NCBI GenBank assembly: GCA_037039685.1
Contig: JAWNGF010000001.1
Span: 5,332,001-5,396,000 of the forward strand
Length of the DNA stretch: 64,000 bases
Source of the DNA: Ceratobasidium sp. AG-K
Lineage: Eukaryota > Basidiomycota > Agaricomycetes > Cantharellales > Ceratobasidiaceae
Direction of reading: 5' to 3'
The position numbers and the translations under genes were made by a program. The notes beneath the pieces are model-generated. The model saw only the letters and a list, made by a program, of their open reading frames with translations, did no database searches and was not told the origin of the DNA. Positions 20,894 through 32,900 of the stretch are shown here, piece by piece (position 1 is the first letter of the stretch; every line of letters starts with the position of its first letter).

Positions 20894-23820
20894 CTACATA
20901 GCAAAAAGCAAAAACTCTGCAGATCTTGAGTCTACTATTAGTACACGATGCCTAGCCTTGCTCCCTGTCCGTACTCGTGATGCAGTAAAAATATAACCAG
21001 AACCGCTCAGCCCCGTGCGCTTCGCCAGGCGCTTTGCAACGCGATGCGTTTGGCCTAGGGGAATGTGAGTTCTATGCAAAGACATCGAAAAGCGACGGAC
21101 CTGCTCCAACGTGACGCTTCCTTCGCGAACGTCGATCCCATCAGGTTCGTCATCTTCATCATCTTCCATGCTCGTATCGCGCATTCCGCCGAACCGTCCT
21201 GCAAACACGTCAGTGAGCGCCGGTCATGAGCAAGGTTCAATCTGGATGCTTAAACATCATTTGGGGTGGACTAGGCGTGGCTGCTCATATCACCAAGGCG
21301 ATCCGTCTCCTATCACCTGCCGGCGGAGTGATAGCTCGGCGTCGACCCCGGAACGCGACACTACCGCAGCAGTCCTCCAACACTCGAGGCCAGGGCAAGG
21401 AACACCATCCAATTCCCACCAGCCGGCGGCCCAAACCCTTTTGGTGCACTCCAAAGCACAAGCCAATGGCAACCAAACCACATCAATTCGGCAAACAGAC
21501 CTCGAGTCAATTCGACCAGCTTCGAATGATGTAGGAACCACACCCATTTGGTGTACCCCAAACCAAAACCAGACGACGAGATCTCCACCCCAAAACTCAC
21601 CCGCGCCAAACGCATTCCCGCCAAACATCGGATTGGCCTTTTCAACTCCGGTGCTCATCACGCTCAAGCCCTGGGCTTGTGCGCCAAACGTCGGAAAGTC
21701 GGTCACGACACGGCGTGGAGGCGAGGTTGGCGAATGGGCAGCTGTTTGCGTTTGATCGGTGCGAAAATCCGTGAATTGGCGCGGAAATCAAGTTTATTGG
21801 TGTGGAAATTCAATTTAATGGCGTAGAAATTCGCAAGGTTAATTTAGGTTAGTAAAAGGTAAAATAAAGTGTGGGCACGTACACGCTCGAGGGGGACTAG
21901 CCGGGGGAGTACGCGGGGGCGGGGTAGGCGGGGAGCGGTACGTGCGGGTGGTATACCCCATATTCAAATACTTGTCCGTGAACCGCGATCCTCGAACCTG
22001 CACAAGTCAGACAAGACCTCACGGCAGCTCCAAAACGCACTTTTTTGAGCTGTGGACGTGCGTCGGCGACTGTGCGCGAGTTGGTCCAGACTGCGACATT
22101 GTGCCGCGCCTCGTCGGATTCGCGGTAGATGTTTTCGACAACCATGCGCTGGGGACCGAATGGGATCGAATTGGTGCCACCAAATCAGTCGGATTGGTGC
22201 AAATCACCAACGTGCGCATATAACCGTGTTGGGCAAACGGTTGTTGACCGCCATGGCAAGTTCCGACCGAAGAGGTGTCGGCCGAACAAGACGTAAAAAA
22301 AAACACGTTGGGATGATGCATATAGTCACGTTGGAATGGGCATAGTAAATATTGGGTCGAAAGCGTGGCGCGCACGTTGTTAGCCGAGGGAAGTAGGTGC
22401 AAACGAGGTGCCGTGTCACAATGATGAGGGTGTAGTTTGTCACAATGACGAGCACGGTTGTGGTCACAAAAACGAGGATGGGTGGCGAAGAATACCAGTG
22501 GCGATCGTGAGGTAAAATTCAAAAATTAACGAAAAAAGCGTACCTTGACGCCATCTCCGCGCAATAGCAAACGTTCATGGAGTTCGCGGGCAACGTCGTC
22601 TACGGATTGTTGGCCGCCCAAAATCCTGCGATCTGCGTTAGTGGCTGTTCGTCGCATCACAGTCAATCTCGTTAAAGCCGCCGGTTTAGATGGCGATCCA
22701 ATTGGGGATGCAACCTGCAATCTAGCTCAAGAATGCAACTCGAGCCGGTCGAGAATGCAACTTGGTGTCCCAACCAAGAGTGCAGCTTGCGATCCAGCTC
22801 CTGGCCCAGTCTGAATCGAAATCCAGTCATCACCAAATCCAGCCAAGCCAAATCACACCATCCGACCGAATCGCATCCAACGAGCCGAATCACCGCCGAT
22901 CGCCATCAAACAGATCAAGAACCACCCGAGCTGTCCCAAAACGCACCTCTCTGCGACTGCCGCGCCGACCTCGCGAATGAGGCGTTCCATGTCGAGGTTT
23001 TCGAGTACGCTCCCGATGATTGCGCGAGAGAGGAGCGAGGCGGTTGTTAGCCTACAGAAGGATGGGTGGTTAGGAGCAAGGAACGAGTCGGTTAGGATGA
23101 AGGGACCCACGGAACCATGAGACCCGAGGTGATGGCCGTGAGGGCGGTGTAGAAATCGTTGGCGTGTGCGTAGCCCGAGAGTGCCGGTTCGCATGCGACA
23201 AAGAACTGCGCGGGGTTAGAGCAGCAGAGGTCAGGACTGGGGACGTACGAGGACGATTCCACGCTGGGCGAGTTCGCGTGCGATTACAAGCGGGTCGTGG
23301 CCATCCGGCGAACCCTGTTCAAAGCCTACAAGACGTCAGCCACCTCTACCACACGCAGCTAGTAGCTCACCATCGCCATACTCGCCAATGCCATGCGGGG
23401 GCGCATCAGCAATGAGGACAATCATCTTGCTCGCATTCGGCCGCCAGTCGAGATTGAGGGCGTCCCAGAGAGCGGCGGTGACGGCTTCAGGGCCGTCCCC
23501 ACCGCCGCTCGCATACAGGGTCTTTAGATTCTCGTGGACCTGGTCGATATTGGAGGTGAAGCCAAAGTTTTTGGTGACGTATGTGTGGTCCTGCGGGGGG
23601 TGGTCTCTAAAGGCAATCAGGCCCACACGGAGGTCTTCTTGGCGCTCGAGACCGCCGTGGGCGATGATGTCTGCGCAGATGCGCTGGATGTGCTCTGTCG
23701 AGTGGGTAATGTAGGAGCCCTGTGAGCCGGTGGCGTCTTGGATAAAGACAAGGTCGCTGTGGGGATGTTAGTGAGTGTTAATAACAGAGCTGGTACGCAC
23801 AGCATCTTGCGGTCGTCCAT
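20894..23820 (-). CDS. von Willebrand factor A-domain protein
   Basis: The first exon starts MDDRKML at 23820; after a short intron comes DLVFIQDATGSQGSYITH, the beta-1 strand and MIDAS site of a VWA domain with D-x-T-x-S. The domain continues with 'HIQRICADIIAHGGLERQED', 'LRVGLIAFRDHPPQDHTYV', 'TLYASGGGDGPEAVTAALWD' (MIDAS loop 2) and 'ASKMIVLIADAPPHG' (DAPPHG, MIDAS loop 3). Further exons: 'LVIARELAQRGIVLFV', 'MERLIREVGAAVAERC', 'ILGGQQSVDDVARELHERLL', 'MVVENIYRESDEARHNVAVW', 'VFEYGVYHPHVPLPAYP', and the last exon with 'MEDDEDDEPDGIDVREGSVT' and 'RRFSMSL'. VWA proteins of this kind bind protein partners through a metal ion; no kinase domain is visible. Three of its introns are unusually long (321, 395 and about 703 bp) and repeat-filled. 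Confidence 0.8.
21758..21840. repeat. four ~21-bp degenerate tandem repeats in a VWA-gene intron
   Basis: Four consecutive units follow the pattern GGYGYGGAAATYNANTTNATT: 21758-21777 (20 bp), 21778-21798, 21799-21819 and 21820-21840 (21 bp each). They lie inside the 703-bp intron before the last exon. Confidence 0.75.
22415..22476. repeat. three 24-bp spaced repeats in a VWA-gene intron
   Basis: The core GTCACAATGAYGAG (third copy GTCACAAAAACGAG) starts at 22415, 22439 and 22463, an exact 24-bp period, inside the 395-bp intron 22149-22543. Confidence 0.75.
22708..22790. repeat. four degenerate repeats in a VWA-gene intron
   Basis: The core ATGCAAC(C/T) (last copy GTGCAGCT) starts at 22708, 22733, 22755 and 22780, period 22-25 bp, inside the 321-bp intron 22626-22946. 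Confidence 0.65.
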
Positions 23821-23864
23821 GGTGGTGGTCAGGTGAGGGTTAGGGCTGAGCACGTGCAACGACC
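23821..23864. promoter_or_regulatory. 44-bp gap between divergent VWA and F-box start codons
   Basis: The two ATGs (minus strand at 23820, plus strand at 23865) are 44 bp apart. The gap has no TATA box and contains CACGTG at 23851-23856, a palindromic E-box that could serve both directions. Confidence 0.45.
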
Positions 23865-26756
23865 ATGCAGGCTGCGCTCTCGGCCGTTCTGGGCGCGCTG
23901 CTCGAGCACGTTCCGGCCGATTTAACAGCCCAAGAGCGCCTACTCGATGCACTTATATCCGCACTCTGTCTGCAACTGGTGCGTGTCCAGGCCCAGATCG
24001 CAGCCAGTGCCCCCGTCAGTCGCGTGTCCGACGACGTCCTAGCACAGATCTTTGGCCACGCGTGTCGCCATCCAGCTGCTCCGTTTGCTGCGACGAGTGC
24101 GACGGCCGCGGCGATTGCGGGGACGTGTCGGCGCTGGCGGACCCTTGCCATTGGCCAGCCTGCTCTGTGGACCCGTGTGGACCTCCGGCATCCCAGCGCG
24201 CCCCACGCGTTGAGATACTCGCGCCGACTGGGGCTGTATGTCCGGCTCGATGCGCCGCTGTGGAAAGACGCGCGCGACACGCCGCTGGCACGTACGCTCG
24301 CTCCACATGTTCAACGGCTCAGGCAGCTCTGGATACAGACCGCCGCCACCCATACCGAGTCGTTTCTCCATGCCATTGCGGCCCCGACCCAGCTCGAGCG
24401 ACTGGTTATCACTGGCCGGTACACCGACGAACATCCGGTTGCGCTCCCTGCTCCCCTCCTTGCTCGTCTGCGCCATCTCGCGCTTACACATGCCCATCTC
24501 GCTCCGACCCCGACCCCGACGAATTTGCTCACGCTCGCGCTCAAGCCGCCCCCTGGCACGCCTCCCATCGCACTCGAGGCACTCACCGCGCTCCTTCGCG
24601 CCAGCCCCAACCTCGTCGAGCTCTCGCTGTTTGGCGGTGCCGTCCCCGTCTACAAACCCGGCGAACCCCAGCCCCCGCCCGACGCACGCGCCGACCTTGC
24701 CCGCCTACGCACTCTCCGCATCGCAGGCGTCAACCCCGTCCAGGTAAGCACACCCTCATCAACTCTCATTTAAATCTGACATTGGACAGGCCGCCTGGAT
24801 CCTCTTCCACCTCTCCTACCCCGCCTCGACCCACCTCTTCCTAGACCTCGAGACATCCCGCCCGCTGCGCACACTCGAACACGACAACCCCGCCCACCCG
24901 GCGAACTCGAATCCTACTATGCCGTCCTCACCATGTTCCGCAACGGTGCCATTGCCCCGCTCGATACCATTGCGCTCCACCCTGCGCCCACCGACTCGCT
25001 CACCGAGAAGCTTTCGGCGACTTACTCGACTACGGAGGCCACGTTGGGGTTGGTTGCGGGGTCTAGGGCGACCGAGTTGGTGTGTCGGTTGGTTGCGGCT
25101 CCTGTGGGCGTTGGCAAGTTGGTGGTCGGGGTTGCGTTGGGTGTTGAGCAGATTGAAGGGGCGAGGGGAGAGGGCTTGGAGAGTGTGCGCTCGTTGGAGA
25201 TTCGCACCGGGTCGTTCAAGAAGATTGGGTCTGTTCCCCCTACGCCTGCCCAGACGAGTCCCAAGCTCAACATTAATGGGGTTACAAGCAACATCAACGG
25301 ACATGCAGCAAACATCAACGGACATGCAGCAAACATCAACGGACAGGCAACAAACACCAGCGGACATGCAACTCCCAATACGAACGGAAACACTACTCCC
25401 AACGTCAACGGGGTACATGCAACTCTCAACAATGGCCAGCCAACCCCCACCACGACCTCGTTCCCCCTCTGGACGCCGTTCACCACGATGAGCACACTCA
25501 TGACTCCGTTTATCCCCGGCGTATCGCTCGCCACGCCATACACAAACGCCGGCATGTCGCTTGCCACCCCCAGGCCACCCCTTCTCGATGCAAACGGCCA
25601 GGTGATTGCTGGGTCGGGGTCACCGATGTTGAGTCCAGGTGGGATGCCGAACGTTGGCGCGACTGGGCCGAATGTGAATGCACCTGGACTGGATACGAAT
25701 GGCACCCCATTGAATACGAGCACTACCCCCAACGGCGACCAAGGCATCTCACCCGTCACGAGCGAAAGCACCACCGCCATCGCCGAACCCGAACCCGCCC
25801 CCGAAGGACCCGGGTCAGTTCACAGCGCCAGCGCAGACACGACACTTGCCAGCGCCGGCACCAACTCCGATTCCGATTCCGAGCCCGAGCCGGAAGGAGA
25901 CGAGACCAAGGACGAGTGCGAAGAACAAGAGGAAGACACAGACTCGAACGAAGCAGACGGCGGCTCGACCCTCGACGACTTTTCCGATTCCGAGCTCGAG
26001 GGACGTGGGCGGCCCAAGTTGCGCGTCACCGGTCGGCCGGGGACGCCTGGTCCGGGTCATCCGAGGGTCGCTGGGAGTACGGTCGGCACGGTCGGGGGGA
26101 GCAACTCGGGTGCGAACACGCCCCTGGCCGAGACGCCTAGCGCACAGGTCAAGCCGCTCCCGAATCCGATTGTGCAGAATTTGCGCATGGCGAGTGCGTC
26201 CATGTCGAATCTGCGGGCTGCGTCGCACGACTTTACTGTACGCTCTCAGAGTGCCAATGCGGGTCCTGCCAATCCCCCTCCACCCGTACCCAAACGAAGC
26301 GCGACGACGCCGTACGGGTTTGCCTCTTATGCAGCCACCCCTGCCGGATTCGGCACCCCCGACCCGGTTCGTCCCCCGACGGCCCACCACAGCTCTCTCC
26401 CCTCGTTCCACACGCTTCGCACAAACCAACAACTCTCATACACCGACGACCCCGACATTCGTCTCCTCTCGACTTTGTCGTTCCACATGCCCTCGCTCGA
26501 AGAGGTCAAGATCGTCCGGAGCACGATTCGCGGCGGGGCGCTGGTCAAGTTTATCGAGGCCCGGAACAACCTCGACGAGGACAGCAGCGACGATTCGGAT
26601 CCCGGGGTGGGGACGCGGGGTGTGCGGGCCGGACCTGGGACACCCGTGCTGATGCTCGAGCTCGTCGAGTGTCCGTATGTGAGCGCCGAGCATGTGCGTG
26701 TGCTGCGCGAGAGCGTGGATGATGTGCGCTGGAGGCCGTTTAGCGGTGGGATTTGA
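23865..26756 (+). CDS. F-box-like protein with Asn-Gly repeats; apparent frameshift
   Basis: The N-terminus has a coiled leader, then an F-box-like motif 'VSDDVLAQIFGHACRH' and 'GTCRRWRTLAIGQPALWTRV', the pattern of basidiomycete F-box proteins that pair with SCF ubiquitin ligases. Leucine-rich-like segments follow (LERLVITGR, LLARLRHLALTHAHL, SPNLVELSLFGGA). After an intron (donor at 24744, acceptor near 24790) the frame reads AAWILFHLSYPASTHLFLDL and then 'TLEHDNPAHP', but the continuation 'GELESYYAVLTMFRNG' is in another frame with no GT-AG or GC-AG intron to join them. The second half is long, Asn/Gly/Thr/Pro-rich and acidic (EPEPEGDETKDECEEQEEDT), with a heptapeptide repeat at 25290-25373; it ends with a structured piece 'FHMPSLEEVKIVRST' to 'VRWRPFSGGI'. 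GC-rich at third positions compared with its neighbours. Confidence 0.75.
25290..25373 (+). repeat. four 21-bp repeats encoding NINGHAA-type heptads
   Basis: Units start at 25290, 25311, 25332 and 25353. The first two are identical (AACATCAACGGACATGCAGC plus A). They encode NINGHAA, NINGHAA, NINGQAT and NTSGHAT in frame within the F-box gene. Asn-Gly rich degenerate copies continue downstream to about 25430. Confidence 0.85.
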
Positions 26757-26961
26757 CAACTTTACGATACACGACTGTGACTCGATAGATGATGATTTAC
26801 GATATTGTATTTGTTTATACCCTGTGTCTATATGCGCTGATAATTATAGTTTAATGAATTGGCGATGCATACATTTTCAGAATTCAAATTCAGACAAAGG
26901 GCAACAGGCATTACTCCTAAGTTTCATTAGCTTCTGTTGACGGCCCTAGCTGTGGACTCAC

Positions 26962-29900
26962 CTAATCCTCAGATATGCGCTCGAAAAACTGGCGTAGGGT
27001 ACCGGCTAGGACCGAGGGCAGAGCATCGACGTCTCGAAGAACGACAAAGTACCGGAACGGGAACGTATCGAGATATCGCTCCATCTGAATGTCCATTCGC
27101 CCGTCGACCATTTTGATACTAGGCTGCAACATAGACACAATCGACCCGTCGGTGCCGCCTTGCGTGGGTGCATCGACGACCACAAACACCACCATGACTC
27201 GCTCCTCTTCAGCCCGGCGCAATACCGTCTGCAACCGCGCGTGGTCTTGACAGATGCCATCAGAGATTACGATTTCGAGCTGCCACAGGTCCGAGCTCCC
27301 AGACCCACGCTCGCGCGCCTTTTGGAGCACGTCGAGACTAGACTCGATCAGTCGCAGCACGTCGGTCGCGGGCTGGTCAAACGTAAACTGCTCGAGTGCT
27401 GCACCGCCCCGGAGAACGCCTGCCCCAAACTCGTGCACGACCTCCATCTCACGGCCAAATTTAGCCAGTGCGAGTTCGCCCACTTCGAGCTTTTCGAGTG
27501 CGCGCGAGACGAGGGCGAGGGCTTGTCGGGTCAGATGCACAGTGTGCGAGGCTCGGGCCATGCTGCGCGAGTCGTCGACGGCGAGCAAGACTTGGTACTC
27601 GCGCGCGGCGGGGCGGGTGCGGCGCAACCAGATCTTGTCGCGCGTAAAGTCCGAGGCGACGTACGGTACGAGCTTCTTCATGTTCAGACGTTTGCCGGTT
27701 CTAAAGTCTCCACGGAGTCGTGTGGCTCGAGTCGGGGCTAGGATCAAACGGAGCTGTTCGCAGAGGGCGTGCGAGGCGTCTCGGGTAAGGTTTTCGTACA
27801 TTCGCCAGATTTCTTCAGCGTTTTGGACGTGTCCGCTTGCCTCCCATTCAGCCACTGTGCGCTCGAGGGCGATAGAGTCGACCGGTTCTTCGAGCTCGAC
27901 CTCTCGTTTCAACTGGGGCTGGTCTGCATCGGGGATGAGGCCTGGCCTGGATGCCTGCAGGCGACGCACGTCTTCGGCAGTTAGCGCAGAGTCCATGCGG
28001 GTCTCTGACTGTTTCATCTCGCTCCACTCGAGGGTGGCGTCTGGTTCGATATCAGTCATGGGTTCGTCGAATGCCGCAGCAGGAACATCATCGATTCGAA
28101 GGTCGCGCAGTCGTGTCGCCTCTTCAGTCTCGTTTGACGGCCCAAGTGCCTGCATTTCGTGGTCCTCGTCATCGTCTTGCATGTACTCGACCTCGGTGTC
28201 CTTGGTTGGGTCAGCTTGCGCAGATTGAGCGTCCTGCCTGCTCAAGATTTCGTCGACTCGGCGTTGAATTTCCTTTGATGCGTCACCCATACTTCGTAAG
28301 GGGTTCGGAAGCTCATAGTTGGAAGATGGCTGATTCTGTTGCTGCGAGGCATTGGTGGCCCTAGCTTGTGTCCCAGTGTTGCCTTGGTCGGCTGACAAGT
28401 CGTTTGAGGGGTCGTTTGATTGGTCATGTGCTCTGCAAACGAGGTTAGTACCAGCAGGGGATTATAAAGCACAACGAACTCGGGATTGGCCTCAGCTATG
28501 GTTTCCTCTTGTTGCTCTTGGTTTCCTCCATCGTGACCTTCGCCCTGTGCTGCGCCCGACGACGAGCCAGCCTGATCATCAGGGTTAGGGGCACTCGTGT
28601 CCTGGTTATCTCCTCCCCGAGTATCCTGCTGTCCAACCCCGGGCTCCTTTTGCTCTTCCCCCTGGCCATCTTGGTTTTCTGGCTGGACGTCGTCGATTGT
28701 GGCATCGTGATCGGCTGGCGCGTCGGTGGTCTGAGGGTCTTGATCTTGCTCCTGCCCGCTCTCCATGTCTTGATCCCCGATAGACTCTTCATCTCCCATC
28801 ACAGTGTCTTCGTCCCCAATTTCCTCTCCCGTCTCGCTTGCCTCCTTTTCGTCTTGATCGAGGTTGATGTCGTCTGGAAGGTCAAGAGTGTTTGCCTCGG
28901 GCACATAGTCGTCCATCTTTCTCCCATCGGTGGTCTGGTTCTCCTCCTCTTCCATTCCCTCTTCTGCGGTTTCGTTCGACTCGTCCCCGTCTTGCGTTTG
29001 CTCGGCTTGGTCTGCATCTGGTTGATTCTTGGACTTTTCAGGCTTGTCTTCTTTGGCCGCTGTTTCAGACTTTTCGCCAGGTTGAGTATCCTTGCCTCCT
29101 TGGTCCTGACCCTCTGGCTTGTCCTCGGCAGATTCGTTGTTCCAGAGTTTCTCGTCGACGACATCAGGATCGGCCGAGTCGAGGTTCTCGATGCGTTCTT
29201 CGGGGTCGGCCTCGCTACCAGACTTGGAATCGCCCTCGTCCTCTTCGTCGCCACTCACGTCCTCCATGTCTCCCGCAAAATCTTCGGTCATCTCGATGGC
29301 ATCGTCGTCATCATTCTTGTCGCCTTTGGGACCCGAGTCGTTTTCGCCCTTGAGTCCTTCCACTTGAGCCTCGTCCTCGATCTGGTTGCTAATATTCTCT
29401 GCTCCAGCCCCTTCGCCCATTCCGGTGCCTTCTGATAGCTCTTGGCCACCTTTGCCGCCCTCGGATTCGTCCTGAACGTCTGGAGGCTTGCAAAAGCCCT
29501 TTTGCATCAAGGTGTGGACCGTAGTAGCAAGAGTAATGGTAAGACGTGATACGGAGCCGAGCCAAGCAAGCGTTTCAGACAAGCTCTCACGAGCCACAGC
29601 AAGGTAAAGCTGGAGGAATGGCGTCAGACGTTCGACCGAGTATGAGATTTGGTCTGCGTTCATGTTTGACATGGCTTCTGAGAGCTCTGTGACTGCTCGG
29701 TCGAGGTCCTCGATTCCAAGGATTGATGCAATGCTCTTTGTATGCTCGACGGCAACTCGAATGGCCTTGTTCGGAACTTCATCTTCTTGCGACACGTCGA
29801 GGGTAGGATTTTGGGCGGCCACGATAGCCTGCATGCTGACTAAGAGTTTGCTAATGACCTGATCCGCGAGATGGAGCGCGCTCGTTTCCTGTACCGTGGG

Positions 29901-32900
29901 CAGTGGCAGGACCGGTGCCTCCAAAGAGTCGAACCAGTTGCGGTAAGGCTCGAATACTCGCAATGGAATGGCATGCTGGGCGTCGAGGTCCTGGAAAGTT
30001 GACTTGAGGTGCGAGATGAAACCTTTGGCGTCGTGTAGTATCCTCGCCTCGTCTATCAACGCCAATGAGCCGTATACTAGGCACATGCGAGAAGAGCTCA
30101 CCTTGAGTCCAAATTGCGGTACCTAATGTCAAACTACGCGTCTCCAACTGCGATATCTTGGCAAAAATCTCGGCTGCTCTCTTGGCATTGTTGTTCAACA
30201 GCTCCTTGGTAGAAATAGATGCACTCGATGAATTTGTTGCCGACTCGAATTGAGCAATGTCCTCGACCAGTTCGACCAGTGCAGAGTGGGTATGTCCGAT
30301 TGTTCCGCGAGTGGATTGCACTGTGGCATAGAATTCCACGCCAGCACCAAATATCAGTCCGCCTCCCGCTAGTTGAGTACGAATATCTGCCATGCGCTCC
30401 AAACGGGCTTGAAGCTGGCTGTATGCGTCCAACGAACCCTTCAAACTAGTCTCATAGTTAGAACTGAATGGATTAAATACTATAGCGCTCACATCTTTCG
30501 CGCCTCGATCACTGATGAAAACGATGATTCAACCAAGTTGCAAGCCCGCCGGAAATCCCGCGTCGAAATGTCAGAGTGGTGATGGCTCAATGAAGCCCGC
30601 ATGTCCGGCAAGATCTTCAATAGTCTCGTAAACTGGACATTTGTTCGAGATACCGCGTCTGCAAACTCTCCGGCATTGTTCGAGTCAAGATGGATAGAAA
30701 GGAGTCCCGCTCGGTCTTCCTGTTGGGAGAGGGCTTCGGTCGTGATTCCTACAGAAAGTCCGAGCCGCTTTAGCTCTTTCAAGAGGTCGCTCCAGGCACG
30801 TCGTTTGCGCGAAAGTAGTGATTTGATATGTCGTTCACGCGCATCCGACTCGGGGATTACCGTATCCGCCAGCTCTTTGGACTCGTCGATGATTCGTGTG
30901 GCGAGAGAATGTATAAAATCTGTCCTATTGTTGCGTACGAGCTGCATTCCAGATCCCCTAGCATGCATTTGGTAGTTTTGAAGGGCAAGCGTTACATTGA
31001 TGTGTTGAATTGGACTCGATTGCTCGGCTTCTGGGCGGGCAATGGGAGAGACGTCGAAAGCTTCGGGAGATTCCCTCCTGGTCGTAACGTGAGCGTTAAA
31101 GGGTTCGCTCGGGGGTTGGGACGAAATAATCTCAGAGACTGGCCGTCGAATATGTCGCGGAACTTTCGAACGCATTTGTACAAGACGCGATGGGTTTTCT
31201 CGGCGCTCTGCTTCAGCGCATGTACGTTGGTATCCTTCCAGCTTGCAAGCTTGATAAAGTCACTGATTTCCTTGTCGATAGTGGCTCGTTGCTGTTTCAA
31301 TGAATCGCGAATCTGAGGAAGCAAACCTGTGTACTGGACGCAGAGACACTGCAGCAAATCTGAAACTCGGGAAAACGACCGGGGTGACGCAGACTCTCTG
31401 GCGACGTGTCCTGTCAGCTTGGCGAATGATTGAAGCAGTGCTAGACGGGGTTCAAACTGGCCCAACGGGCACTGGGAAAAGTAAGAGTCCAACAGAGGAA
31501 CGAGTTGTTGAAGGTGAGTAGCTAGCTTTGTCTGATCGTCCTCGAGAGTCGCGATCGCATTTACGACGGATTCATATAGCTGGAGCCACCATGTCGAGAC
31601 GGCGTCTGCACTTGAAGCCAATTCTCTGTCCAGGAGAGTGGACCAACATTTCAACTCGAGTCTTCGCCAATCCACAATCAAATCCGTAAGCTGTTGTTGC
31701 TGTGCCTTGAGTGTGTTATCTTTGTTTGCGTACGTCTCCCAGTCAGCAGTGTACAGAAGAAGTTGTTCGAGAGCTGAAAGGACCTTGGCAAGAGGGGTAT
31801 CAAGTCGGAGTTGCTGTATGACCTGACATCTCTCGAGCAAGTGGCGCAAAACCATCTGATCCGGCCACTCGGCGATGAGGGCGTTCAACCGACCACAGAA
31901 ACCATCAAGTAGACGCGCCGCCTTGTCTAACTCGGAGATACTCGAGTCGTGGTAAAAATCAAAGTCGTGTGCCACAGTCGATCCGAGCTGATTGTTGGAG
32001 GCTTGGAATATTCGGACGCGTTGAGAAAAGCTTTCACTGTCCACAGCCGCGGTCAGCTTGTTTCCATGATCACGGACAATTCGCGCAAGTAGGCTATCAA
32101 TACTCTGCGAGCGATTCGTGTAGACTTGAGGGGACCCAGCCGGAGAGTCGAACGAGTGCTGGGTCCAAACGATGTGGAGCCGGTGAATCGCCTGAATGTC
32201 AGCACTGGTTACGGTCATGACGTTGCGAGCTATGTTCGTGATGGTTGGTGCGGAGGCTAACTCTGACTCGTCCATAAGGTCGCCAAACGACGGGAAGAGT
32301 TCGTTAAATTCTCGTTCGAGTTCGGATTCCTCGTTACTACCGCTGCTCTCTAGCTTGCTCTGTTTGTACAGGCTCTGGGACTCGACCTCGGCACGACTTT
32401 CTCGTGCTTTTTGGGAGAGCCAAAGGTCAAGGAACAAGTCATAGAGGTCTATCAAGGGTCGTAAAGCGTCGCTAGAGGGGCGTTCCACGGCTCGCCGATG
32501 CAGGAACGCGATGATTTTTGCAAGGATCCATTCGGCGCTCGAGACGGAGTTTTGCGTGACTGGAACTAGGGTCGCCATTTCAAGCTCAAGCAGTTTCTGG
32601 GATGATCGAATACTAGGTTTGTAAAGCAGCGATTGAACAACAAGGGAAACAGCATCGTAGCTCCCATCGCGACGCAGGGTAGAGGACGCGTACAAACGAA
32701 GTCCAAGCTTTAGCTGGTGCAGAGCGTATTCAAGGGGAAGGACGATATCGGCGATATCGGGGTAACTCTGGTGCAATCGTTGTAAAAACGTCGTGATGGT
32801 CTCTTGCACAAGCTCCTCTTGCGCGAATGCATTGGTCGTACGAGATTGGAGGTTTCGGATCAGCTGGGAGATGCGAGAGCCTTCAATGGGCTGAGCAAGG

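Noticed and set aside
21111..21755. 214-codon plus-strand frame across the VWA last exon and intron
   Set aside because: Low-complexity composition, antisense to the acidic last exon, and its middle is repeat-rich intron; no homology-like block.
25022..25780. 252-codon minus-strand frame
   Set aside because: Antisense of the GC-rich, Asn/Gly-repeat part of the F-box-like gene.
27254..28228. 324-codon plus-strand frame opposite the MDN1 MIDAS region
   Set aside because: Shadow of the well-supported minus-strand gene, Ser/Arg-rich with no family signal.
28509..29435. 308-codon open frame on the plus strand rich in Leu/Val
   Set aside because: It is the antisense of the Asp/Glu-rich region of MDN1; GAC/GAG-rich codons read backwards as CTC/GTC and stay open. 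No start context or introns.
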